Assembly: GCA_016841445.1 (NCBI GenBank)
Contig: JAENZD010000001.1
Location: 1,550,001 to 1,614,000 of the forward strand
DNA length: 64,000 bases
DNA from: Anaerolineaceae bacterium
Lineage (GTDB): Bacteria > Chloroflexota > Anaerolineae > Anaerolineales > Anaerolineaceae
Direction: 5' to 3'
In this document: in pieces, positions 44,880 through 54,400 of the stretch
Layout of the letters: the number at the start of each line of letters is the position of its first letter
Position numbering within the stretch: position 1 is the first letter of the stretch
Notes under the pieces: model-generated
Told to the model about the DNA's origin: nothing
The model's input: the letters and a program-made list of their open reading frames with translations, nothing else
Database searches by the model: none
Made by a program: the position numbers and the translations under genes

Positions 44880-46751
44880 TTAATCTGAATTGTGATTCCC
44901 GCTGTTTGTTTTTTCGTCCTCTTCGATTTTTTCAGTTTGCGTTGAGCGGTAATATTTATCTTTGTTTTGTGAACTGGGCGCGTAATAATAAAATCCCCCG
45001 TAATAGTAATCACGATTTTTAGGAATTTTATTCATCACAACGCCAATGATCTGTGCACCGACGCGGGCAAACTCCTCAAGTGGTTTTTGGGCCATCAAAC
45101 TGCGTGTCTTTCCTGCTTTCAATACATAAATCACGCCATCTGATTTTGTCGCCAGGATTTGTGGATCGGTCACAATTGATGGGGGCGTATCAATCACAAT
45201 AATATCAAACGCTTGTTTAAGTTGGTCAATTAACTCAGTCATTTTATTGCTGGCAAGTAGTTCTGCTGGGTTCGGTGGAAGGCTGCCAGATGTGATCACG
45301 CTTAAATTGCCAAACTGCTCTGAAACCTGCAGAACATCACTCACCGATAACCTGCCGCGGATCAAATCCGACAGCCCAACCCGGTTTGAAATATCAAACT
45401 TATTATGGACATTTGGGCGGCGAAGGTCAGCATCCAGCAAAAGCACCTTTTTATTACTCTTTGCGAGGATCACTGCCAGGTTGACAGCAATGGTCGTCTT
45501 CCCCTCTTCAGGCCCAGGGCTTGTCACCACAACCAGCTTCAGGGGTTCATCGATACTATAAAAATCAAGGCTCGTCCTGAGTGAACGAAAAGCTTCTGTA
45601 ATGGGTGACCGGGGCTGCTCCGCCACAAAAATGGTGTTTTTGTGGTCGCCCTTCTCGATAAAACTGCCTTTCATATCTGCGATCAGGCCCAGCACCGGCA
45701 GGTTCAACACGGCTTTTACATCTTCTGGTGTTTTAATCGTATCATCCAAATATTCGACAAGAAAAACCAAACCTGCCATACTCAAAAGTCCAATACTGCT
45801 GTACAAGATCGTTGTCTGTACCGGCCGGGGTGCATATGGCTGGCTGGGCGCTTTGGCTGGCTCAACCTGAACAACATTAGGCGCGCTTTGGACTCGCGTC
45901 AGGTTCAGCTCCTCCAGGCTGCTGATTGAATTAAAATAGATCTGCTCATATAAATCCAGCGTTCGTTGAACCCGGTAAATCTGCGTAGAAGAAATATATT
46001 CATTTTGCATGGGTTCTCGCATAACGACGAGCTGTGTATAAATCTCCTGGTACAGATCAAGCGTGGGTTGTACCTGGTCAAATTCAGCCTGGTATCGTAT
46101 CAACTGTGATGTTTCTGCCTCAGATGCAGTCAACGGGTCAATCCCGGAAATCTTTATCTCTAAATCTGTAACCTGGCTCTGCAGCGAGTCAATCTGTGCA
46201 ATAACTTCTGTAAGTTGCTGATCAAGCGTATCACTTGAAATTTGATCAATTTCATTCTGTAATATATCAATTTGCGTCAGCGCGTCATTCGCGCGCTGCT
46301 GTAAATTTTGTTCTGTCGTTTCGTAGCGAACGGATTGAAGCTGCTCGTTTTGGTCGATCAATACACTGATCAATGTGTTTGCGACGATCGCAGCTTTTTG
46401 CGCGTTATCCATCGTTACAGTGAGTAACACAAACTGTGTTTCACCAATCTGCTCAGCACTTGCCTGACCTTCATTAACTTCAAACCCGACCTCCTGCGAG
46501 ACCTGAGCGAGCAACGCATCGGTTGTGAGCAATTGGGTATAGGTTGAGATAAGCTGCTGATAATCGATATAAGAGTAATAGTCATAATAACCAGTCGATG
46601 CGGCTCGCAAAACAACAAAACGAGTATTTGCCTGGTACATGGGAGTTTGACGGCTGCTGAGCAAAAATCCAGCGGCTCCGGCAATCACAGCCCCCAGGAC
46701 CAACAACCACAGCCAGCGAACAAAAATAGCAAATATTTTATGAATATCCAT
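44880..46751 (-). CDS. Wzz/BY-kinase: polysaccharide co-polymerase fused to tyrosine autokinase
   Basis: A 623-residue protein. An N-terminal Wzz domain with a membrane segment (about 14-32) and a long coiled-coil periplasmic region leads to a second membrane segment (about 317-338) and a cytosolic P-loop kinase: Walker A SPGPEEGKTT, Walker A' 'VLLLDADLRRP' and Walker B-like 'IIVIDTPP'. The C-terminus has a Tyr-rich tail ('RDYYYGGFYYYAP...KYYRS'), the autophosphorylation cluster. It controls chain length and export of exopolysaccharide. I chose the ATG at 46751 over TTG at 46763 because GGAGAG precedes it. Confidence 0.93.
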   Translation of the reverse strand: MDIHKIFAIFVRWLWLLVLGAVIAGAAGFLLSSRQTPMYQANTRFVVLRAASTGYYDYYSYIDYQQLISTYTQLLTTDALLAQVSQEVGFEVNEGQASAEQIGETQFVLLTVTMDNAQKAAIVANTLISVLIDQNEQLQSVRYETTEQNLQQRANDALTQIDILQNEIDQISSDTLDQQLTEVIAQIDSLQSQVTDLEIKISGIDPLTASEAETSQLIRYQAEFDQVQPTLDLYQEIYTQLVVMREPMQNEYISSTQIYRVQRTLDLYEQIYFNSISSLEELNLTRVQSAPNVVQVEPAKAPSQPYAPRPVQTTILYSSIGLLSMAGLVFLVEYLDDTIKTPEDVKAVLNLPVLGLIADMKGSFIEKGDHKNTIFVAEQPRSPITEAFRSLRTSLDFYSIDEPLKLVVVTSPGPEEGKTTIAVNLAVILAKSNKKVLLLDADLRRPNVHNKFDISNRVGLSDLIRGRLSVSDVLQVSEQFGNLSVITSGSLPPNPAELLASNKMTELIDQLKQAFDIIVIDTPPSIVTDPQILATKSDGVIYVLKAGKTRSLMAQKPLEEFARVGAQIIGVVMNKIPKNRDYYYGGFYYYAPSSQNKDKYYRSTQTEKIEEDEKTNSGNHNSD

Positions 46752-47012
46752 CAATCTCTCCAATAATAGAAATCAGCCTTGATAATTGCCACCTGGTTTA
46801 AGAATATTGTGTAAGTTTTTGTTATCAGTAATCTAGTTATCCACATAATAAATAATCGAAGATTAAGGATACCACAGGCTTTAAAAAGAATACAGGTTAA
46901 TTTAATCTTATATTTAGAAAATTAAATTTACTGCTTTGTCCAACAAAGTCACACAATCTGATGGATGCCTTCAACCTGTCATTCATCGGTAATATCTTGT
47001 ATTCGCCAACCA

Positions 47013-48275
47013 TTAAAATGTAATGGTGTCATCGGTACCCAAAGTCAGCCAATCCCGTAGTCGGGATTTAGCCAGGGTTTGTGCAACCCCATCAAGCATG
47101 CCCTCATCCTCACTCACCATTTTCTTAACAGAATCTTTGTAATGCCGCCACAAATCCCACAACCGGACTGGGTAAAAAAGGTAAATTCTTAATGATTTTG
47201 GATTGACATTATAAATCCGGGCAATGACCAATTTTGGAAGAAAAACCCTGTTAAAAATGAGCCCTAATTTTCCAAACAAACCCGTACTGGCTGACAGATT
47301 TGCGAGATCAGGTGTTACAACATGCCCAATTTGTTCGTCAAGGCGGATTTGCTTTCTGGCTTGATCGAGCAACGTTAGTGGAATTGGATCCACACGCAGA
47401 TTCTCAGTCATTTCACCTGGGACCGGAAAATCAAAAAATTCTTCCAGTAAATGAAATGTGAGGGTAACCACCTTTTGAGCCTGCCATGCCGCAGCCCGTT
47501 TACAAATGACATCCCAATCAATCCCATTTTGATATTTTTTTATGATCATGGCAATATCATACAAGCCGCGTAATCCAAGTTGCAAATTGTGCTGATAGGT
47601 CAGGTGAATGCAAAGATGGAGGAACAAATCTTCTATGCAAAGGCTCTTCGCAGCAACTCCGGCTATTTTTGCCGGGATGGCTCGCGTCCAAATACCTGCG
47701 GTATCAATGCTGAAAGGTTCATTCTCCTCAAGAAGTGTCCAATGAATTTCTACATAGCACGTCTCGCCTTTGATAAATGGTGGAACGTGCTTAATATCAA
47801 AATTCTCATCATTAATGTCAAAATAAGTCGTTGGTTGATAACCAAGCTCCCCAATGATAAGCAGTGCCTGTGGAATATCTGCTTTCCTGAGGAGAATATC
47901 CATATCAGACATTGTCCGCATACCGATATCCGGATATATATTCTCAATCAGAAATAAACCTTTTAAACCGGCAGCCTCAATCGCTGCCTGGGAAAACCGA
48001 TCAAAAATTGATCCTGTTTCATGAAATAGAAACGTGTTCCGGACGACATTGGAAAGGTAGACTTGTTTCATTTGCTCAAGGACAGACTCCGGAACGGAAT
48101 ACAGCGCTTCATTTGAATAGATATGTTGATAAATGATCGCTGTGACATGATGCGGCCCGGAAATCGCCAGCACTTCATCCCAATCCTCAATCGTCAATGG
48201 ATTGATAATATTTTCTGAGCCATTCCCTTGGATGGAATCAGATAGGATCTGGGTAATCAGTTGCGTTTTATCCAT
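47013..48275 (-). CDS. NTP_transf_5-type nucleotidyltransferase family protein
   Basis: A 420-residue protein of the uncharacterised nucleotidyltransferase family usually assigned to PF14907. Key elements: 'MRTMSDMDILLRKADIPQAL' with the catalytic Asp pair, 'YVEIHWTLLEE', and 'LFLHLCIHLTYQHNLQLGLR'. Members often occur in clusters for lasso and other modified peptides with PqqD-like and HPr-kinase-like genes, as here about 9-11 kb upstream, and in polysaccharide loci. It may transfer a nucleotidyl group to a peptide or carrier; this is unproven. A strong terminator separates it from the secreted-protein genes. Confidence 0.8.
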   Translation of the reverse strand: MDKTQLITQILSDSIQGNGSENIINPLTIEDWDEVLAISGPHHVTAIIYQHIYSNEALYSVPESVLEQMKQVYLSNVVRNTFLFHETGSIFDRFSQAAIEAAGLKGLFLIENIYPDIGMRTMSDMDILLRKADIPQALLIIGELGYQPTTYFDINDENFDIKHVPPFIKGETCYVEIHWTLLEENEPFSIDTAGIWTRAIPAKIAGVAAKSLCIEDLFLHLCIHLTYQHNLQLGLRGLYDIAMIIKKYQNGIDWDVICKRAAAWQAQKVVTLTFHLLEEFFDFPVPGEMTENLRVDPIPLTLLDQARKQIRLDEQIGHVVTPDLANLSASTGLFGKLGLIFNRVFLPKLVIARIYNVNPKSLRIYLFYPVRLWDLWRHYKDSVKKMVSEDEGMLDGVAQTLAKSRLRDWLTLGTDDTITF

Positions 48276-48365
48276 AGGTATCCAGGGCCGTTTGCCACAT
48301 CATAACAATAACCCTATTATATTGCAAGTTAAATAACTAATAGATAGTTCTCCGATTTTGATTTA

Positions 48366-48398
48366 AAAACCCGACTGCCTGGATCCAGGCAGTCGGGT
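48366..48398 (-). terminator. Intrinsic terminator ending the secreted-protein operon
   Basis: ACCCGACTGCCTG and CAGGCAGTCGGGT form a perfect 13-base stem around GATC. On the minus strand it is followed by TTTTTAAAT. It lies 26 bases after the stop at 48424. Confidence 0.92.
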
Positions 48399-48423
48399 AA
48401 TATATTTTAGACTGTTGTTTGAT

Positions 48424-48870
48424 TTATTTAACAACCAGCGGGACAAAAGTCAGAAAATATTCACCAGTAAAAATCGATAGGTTTAAATTTTCATTCGTTC
48501 CACTTTGCCAGCTACCGCTTTGTTTAGCCCGTTCTCCACCGATGTAGAAATCAATGGGATCCCCTTCCATGCTCTCATCACCTGGAACACTAATGACATA
48601 AACAGTATCCCCATCATCAAATTCTACAACTGTAGAAGCAACCAACTCACCTTCAATCTCAGCCGTGATGATTGTTCCGGATTCAACATTTTCGCCATCC
48701 ACCTTCACTGTTCCCCAAAAGTAGGAGGGTGGGATTGGCGGTGATTCTGCAGCAACCCGACTTAAGTCCAGAGGCAGAATGATGAAGAATAAAATCAGAA
48801 AAAGTAATAGCTTCTTAAACAAAGGTATCATTTCCTTTATTTCATAATTTATAATAATACGATTTTTCAT
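48424..48870 (-). CDS. Small secreted protein, paralogue 3 of the PP-SSF domain family
   Basis: A 148-residue protein from the ATG at 48870, which overlaps the stop of the previous gene as ATGA; an inner ATG at 48831 starts closer to the signal peptide. After the signal (…LSRVAAES) comes one domain of about 90 residues beginning 'PPIPPSYFWGTVKVDGENVE' and containing 'VYVISVPGD' and 'SGSWQSGTNENLNLSI'. The same domain opens the two proteins encoded upstream. It ends FLTFVPLVVK, a hydrophobic PL..K tail also seen at the end of the beta-helix protein at 30310. I do not recognise a named family. Confidence 0.75.
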   Translation of the reverse strand: MKNRIIINYEIKEMIPLFKKLLLFLILFFIILPLDLSRVAAESPPIPPSYFWGTVKVDGENVESGTIITAEIEGELVASTVVEFDDGDTVYVISVPGDESMEGDPIDFYIGGERAKQSGSWQSGTNENLNLSIFTGEYFLTFVPLVVK

Positions 48871-49685
48871 AATAAATCTTGATCTGGTTTTGATCGCTTT
48901 CTCAAATACCAGGCTCCTAATCCAATACACCCCAATCCAATTACTGCAAACCCAATCACAGTCCAGATTCCGGACTTACCTTGTGTTAACCTTGAGAAAA
49001 AATCATCCCGGTCACCTGATGAAGATTTTGAATTATCAGTGAGTTTTTCACCAGCCCCAACCTGGGTCTGGATTAGCTTTGATTTTTCAAATGACTCCGA
49101 TAATAAATCTTCCGTAGCTGAGGCATGGGTATCTTCCTTGCTTATTTGCTGGGTTTCTACGGGCAGTGGTGTGTTTGTTGCAGCAGGCTGATTGGTTTCA
49201 ACAGGTTCCTGGGAAATCTTTGCTGTCACTGTCAAGGCAGGCACTGTTCCCGTTTGAGTTTTTTGAGGAGCGCTGGTTGGGGTAGCGGTGTTAGGGGTTG
49301 TATTCGTTGTTATCGTCAGGTCAAGCGCTACACTCGTCCCGGATTGCCAGGTCGCCGTTTGGTCTGCTAGCTGCCCATTGACTTGGAATGAAATAACGCT
49401 CCCCTGCTGCGCACCTTCAACCACTGCCGTGCCTGGGTCATCCCCAGGCACGATTAATGAGTAAACAGAGTCACCTTGGTAGAGTTCGATCGTTGACGTC
49501 GCGTACACCTGGTCGCTAATCAGTGCCTGGATGGTCGTTCCTGCCGGCAGATTCGCCCCATTGAGCCTGATACGCCCATGAAAACTGGACGGGAGCGGTG
49601 GGAAAGCCTGCACAACGCCACCAGGCACCAAGGTAACCGCAACGATCACGATCATAATAATGGTAATGTACTGATAGACTTTCAT
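48867..49685 (-). CDS. Secreted, C-terminally membrane-anchored protein, paralogue 2
   Basis: A 272-residue protein: signal peptide (about 1-28), the shared domain (about 29-125; 'PPLPSSFHGRIRLNGANLPA', 'VYSLIVPGD', 'ATWQSGTSVALDLTI'), a long Thr/Pro/Gln-rich linker and a C-terminal membrane segment (about 237-260) with a basic tail (RKRSKPDQ). This is a type I surface-anchored layout. It is homologous to the genes on each side. No LPxTG-like sorting motif is visible. The stop overlaps the next start by 4 bases. Confidence 0.78.
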   Translation of the reverse strand: MKVYQYITIIMIVIVAVTLVPGGVVQAFPPLPSSFHGRIRLNGANLPAGTTIQALISDQVYATSTIELYQGDSVYSLIVPGDDPGTAVVEGAQQGSVISFQVNGQLADQTATWQSGTSVALDLTITTNTTPNTATPTSAPQKTQTGTVPALTVTAKISQEPVETNQPAATNTPLPVETQQISKEDTHASATEDLLSESFEKSKLIQTQVGAGEKLTDNSKSSSGDRDDFFSRLTQGKSGIWTVIGFAVIGLGCIGLGAWYLRKRSKPDQDLL

Positions 49686-49735
49686 CCAATAAAATCCAAG
49701 CGTTTATTCATCCTAATCCTTAGAATGGCAGATGG

Positions 49736-51343
49736 TTAGTATGCCACGCTCCACGTTGTATCTGCCGTGACATAGACCCAGTAGCCTAAGCCGAACTCAA
49801 TCGACGTCAGGTCGCTGACATAAACAGGGGCGTCTGGATCATACAGTTTCCATAGGTTGGTCACATCCGAAGCATCATAACCATAGACCAGTGAAAGTTC
49901 TGTCATACCGGTAAACGCTGTTGAAGATGAGACGTTCGTTGATGACGGGAAGCCGACCAGGTTCCAACCGCTGGCAGCAGTCAGCAGGTCAATATCGGTG
50001 TTGGAAGGCATGAAACCTTCCACGCTCAATACCTGGTTTTCTACTGCCGTCAGGTGGATCCAGAGGCCCATATTTTCATCAATGGCTGTTAGCGTATCGG
50101 TGGTTGCCGACACGTTATCATAGATCATCCAGTTCCCGGAACCGCTGTGAGCGCCAGTGGCATCCCACCCATAAACCAGGTCAAAATCACCATCAATGGA
50201 TGCCAGCACATCAGCCGGATCCGTACCGGGATAGGGCTGCAGGTTGAATGAAACCAGGTTCCAGCCGGGTACCAGCGTAATGTTATGCGTTGTATAGATC
50301 ACAAGGGTGCCGCTGTTGGATCCAACGTAATTGTTGTCTGTGATTGTCGCCACAACGGCGTAGGTGCCGGTTTCCGAAGGCTCTACCGCAGAGCCGTCAT
50401 ACGTAACCGTGTAGGATAAGCTTGAGGGGACTGTCGTTACAGACACACCCTTCGGGTTACCATCATAGACCTGCTCCAGGTTGCTGAGGGTCACGCTGGC
50501 GGCTGCCGGTGAAATCACCAGTGTTCCGCTGTCTGAACCCGAATATAACGGATCGTTAACGGTGGCAACAACCGCGTAGCTGCCCGCATTGGTTGGTACT
50601 GTGGCTGAGCCATCATAGGTCACATTGACGGTCAGCCCTGGTGGATCCGTGGTCACTGTAACAGGTTTTGGATCACCATCATAAGTTTGTGCCAGGTTGC
50701 TGAGGGTCACAGTTGCACTTTGTTTTGAAACATTAACGGTAGCGCTTGCAAATCCCACACCACCCTGGCTGTCCGTTACCATCAAGCCAACGGTGTATGT
50801 GTCAGTCGATGAGAATGCGTACGTTGGCTCCTGCGCGGTGGAATCATCGTATTGACCGTCATTATCCAGATCCCAGGCATAGTCAAACGTATCTGACCCC
50901 AACCAATCTGTTGCAGAACCGTATAAAGTGAAGGTTTCACTGACCGCCACATCATAAGGCCCGCCGGCATCCGCTTTGGGGGGATGGATATTCAGGCTGA
51001 CATTCGAACCCGAAACCCAGTTTGCAATGGCAACAACCCTGCCGCCGATCTCAAATGTGACTGTCGCTGGGTCAGTGCCGTTAGCATATTCCGGTACCTT
51101 GATCGAATAAACCAGGGTGCCAGAATAATCAATGATCGTCGCGCTGACAACCGCCGACGTCTCAGCGTCAAGAAACGCGTCAATCGTATCACCAGCCGAT
51201 GGGCCGCCATCACCAGCCATAAAGTGGATTTCACCATAGAAGCTGGACGGTGGGTCAGGGGGTAATGCATTAGCAATTGATGTACTTCCTAATAATAGAA
51301 CAAAAATAAATACGAGCATCGTGATGGGTCTAAATTTCTTCAT
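49736..51343 (-). CDS. Secreted PKD/MBG multi-domain protein, paralogue 1
   Basis: A 535-residue secreted protein. Signal peptide; shared family domain ('PPDPPSSFYGEIHFMAGDGG' onward); a PKD-like Ig fold ('ADAGGPYDVAV...DLDNDGQYDD'); two MBG-type domains of about 75 residues ('VTLSNLAQTYDGDPKPVTVT' and 'VTLSNLEQVYDGNPKGVSVT'); and at the C-terminus a pair of GWNLV modules ('PGWNLVSFNLQPYPGTDP', 'SGWNLVGFPSST'). The same GWNLV pair ends the C25 peptidase upstream. Probably a surface adhesin or scaffold. I chose the ATG at 51343 because TGAGGAGA precedes it. Confidence 0.85.
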   Translation of the reverse strand: MKKFRPITMLVFIFVLLLGSTSIANALPPDPPSSFYGEIHFMAGDGGPSAGDTIDAFLDAETSAVVSATIIDYSGTLVYSIKVPEYANGTDPATVTFEIGGRVVAIANWVSGSNVSLNIHPPKADAGGPYDVAVSETFTLYGSATDWLGSDTFDYAWDLDNDGQYDDSTAQEPTYAFSSTDTYTVGLMVTDSQGGVGFASATVNVSKQSATVTLSNLAQTYDGDPKPVTVTTDPPGLTVNVTYDGSATVPTNAGSYAVVATVNDPLYSGSDSGTLVISPAAASVTLSNLEQVYDGNPKGVSVTTVPSSLSYTVTYDGSAVEPSETGTYAVVATITDNNYVGSNSGTLVIYTTHNITLVPGWNLVSFNLQPYPGTDPADVLASIDGDFDLVYGWDATGAHSGSGNWMIYDNVSATTDTLTAIDENMGLWIHLTAVENQVLSVEGFMPSNTDIDLLTAASGWNLVGFPSSTNVSSSTAFTGMTELSLVYGYDASDVTNLWKLYDPDAPVYVSDLTSIEFGLGYWVYVTADTTWSVAY

Positions 51344-51403
51344 TGGTGTCTCCTCATAGAACAATTTGATTGGGGTAGCGATGGGTAAATAATTCTCATT
51401 TCA

Positions 51404-54400
51404 TTAAGGTTGATCATAGGCTATCGTCCAGGTGCTGTCAGACGATACATTGATCCAATAGCCCCAGTTGGGGGTAATTTCTATTAGGTTGTTTGCATAG
51501 GAAGGCGCAACAGGATCATATGTTTTCCAGGGCTCAGTTTCATTCGCATGAAATGCCATCACCATGCTGTAATCGGTCACACCGTTGTCACTCAGCGCGC
51601 CCGGCAACGTTACCGGATCCATCGAGGGATAGCCCACAAGGTTCCAACCAGTACGCAAATTGATGTTGGTCGTTGTGGGGGGCATGCCTGAGACCACAAA
51701 CGTATCCGGTGCTGACATAAAAACCCAGAAGCCCATCGTGTGATCAAGGGCGTTCAGGTCACTTACATAGGAAGGCGCAGCAGGATCATACAGCAGCCAC
51801 GTTTCAGTTGTGGCATCCCAGGCATTGACCAACGTGTAATTCCCCTCGATCGAACTCAACACATCCGAAATCGCAGTACTGCTGGGTTGGAGGTTGAAAG
51901 AAACCAGGTTCCAACCGGTGTACAGTGGGATTGAGACTTGAGGAACAGAAGCCAGAACCGTGATGTTAACTGTTGCCTCGTTGCTGTAATTCACGCCGTC
52001 ATAAGCCATATATGTGAATGATGTCGTTCCAACGAAGTTATTCTTGGGTGTATAGATGAACGCTCCATTTTCTCCCAGAGATAAAGTGCCTTTATCCGGG
52101 TTGGTTACAAGGTATGTCGTAATTGGGGTGCCATTTGGATCATGGTCATTGCCAAGCACCCCTGGTGCAGAAACGGTCAGCACCTGGTTCTTTGCAGTCA
52201 CATACGCATCATCAACTGCAATAGGCGGAGTGTTGATAAAATTAACCGTCACGGTGACATGTCCGGTAGCTGTCAATGCCCCATCACTGAGGGTGTAATC
52301 ATAACCAGCCATACCTGTAAAATCAGTCGTGGGCGTGAATGTAACCGTTCCGGAATTCATGACAACAGTCCCATTGATTGGGTTACTCACACCTGTGATG
52401 GATAATTCTGCACTGGTATTATCAACATCTGTGTCATTAAACATCAGATCGTTTGCCGTCCGAGACACAGGTGTGTTTATTTCCGTACTTATTGCATCAT
52501 CTACAGCCACCGGTGGATCATTAACAGCTTGTAACGTAACATTGACTGTAATTTCATCCGTATAAGAACCATCTGAGACCCGGATGATAAATGAGTCAGA
52601 CCCATTGTAATTGGCGGCAGGTGAATATCCAATTACTTTGGAAGTTCCCGTACCTGATGCTGTTGCCGAACCATGCTGAGCCTGAGAGCTGACACTCCAG
52701 GTGATTGTATCCCCATCAGGATCTGTTGCATTCAGCGTCAGTGAGAAAGGAATCGGTGAGCCATCTTCTGACATGGTGACACTCACTGACGACCCCTCAG
52801 TGATCGCTGGTGGAGAATTGGTGCCATCAGGACGCACAATCTCAAGTGCCGGATCGCCAAAAAGAATATAGGTATCAAGCAAATCCAGTGCGCCGCCAGT
52901 GGACCATAACTCAAATTTTCCACGCATGGTTGCATCACCTAATGCCACTAACCCATCCTGGAAGAATGCCTCGAAAAAGCCGCCATCTAAATAAACATGC
53001 CCACTCGCCACACCTTCACCAGTGGAGGCCCAATTTGCGATGGTTCCTTTCCCTGAAGCACGTGGAGCTACTTCTGCAATGGCATCGATATCTGGGTTAT
53101 GAAATGACCCCGAGTAGCAGGTCATCTCCAGCATAACCGGCAGTTTGCCACCATTTGTCAGACCTGAAACATTTGATGCAGTAAAAAGCGCTGGATTACC
53201 CCAAACAGTATATCCCCCATGACCCATATAATTGACAATCAGCTTACCCGAATTAATGCCACTGAGAATAGCCTGGTTGGCTGCTGTCGAGGTGCTATGT
53301 GTCACAAGATAATAAACCTTTTCGGAGGTATAAGGAGCAGAAATATAGGAGTCAAGCAGATTATCTGACATTCCTGGAAAATCACCTGCATAATCCGGGT
53401 CATCAGCAACAGCCAGGATCTGCTGCTGCCAATCCCCTGGAATAGGATTCGTTTCATAATCAATGATCTTGTTGACTATGATATTTGCTTCCGTGGCATT
53501 ATTAACAGCCAGGCGTCCGATCATCATATCCGGTAGGGTATCCCCACCGACAATCGTGACATACCTGTTATCCGCTGCGGTTTCACCCATCCATGGGTCC
53601 ACCGGGAGGAGATAAGGTGGAATAAAGCTTGTTTTCCCAAACCCATAATACTGCTTAGGGTCATAGTGCCCATCACCCACCAGAACCACATAAGATGGGG
53701 CAGGTGTCCCCCACGTATTATAAGCATAAGACAGGAAATCATGGATGGGTTTGGCCCCAACAATACCATAATTGAATTCATCATAAATATCCTGAACATC
53801 AATCGTAATGGTGCGCATTGTGTCTGAGCGATAACTGCTCAAGGCGACGGACTGGGTCCAAAAGGTCTCATGTGTAATCACAATGAAATCTGCCCCATTT
53901 GAGGCGGAGAACAGGTCGGATGTCGAATCCAGTTTAATTTCCACAACGGATAGGTGGGTTGTATCTGTCAATGCCCAATATCGTGTTAGCTCTGACACTG
54001 TATCCTGGAAATTTACATAATAATCACCGCCTGATGGCGTGGTGCTAATATTTGCAATCGAAACCACACCCGCCGGGTCGGTAATGTCGTAAACTTTGAC
54101 CTGGTCTGATGAAAATCCATCCACTGAAAACTGCCAAGTTCCTGATGCTTCATATGCAAAATCCAATTCGTTGGTGTTCGCAGAATAGCGATTGGGATAA
54201 TCTAGATGGATGTAATCGATCAAGAACCAGTCAGAAGTTGCGCCTGTGTCGGCAATGCTCCGAACCTCGACACTATTGCTGCCATTTTGAAGCACGCCTT
54301 GTGGGATTTGTAAGGTGGATACGGACCACTCCTGCCCATCAAACAGCATATCCCCAATCGCAGTAGAGTTAATGAATATCCGAGCATGATGATCAGGGTT

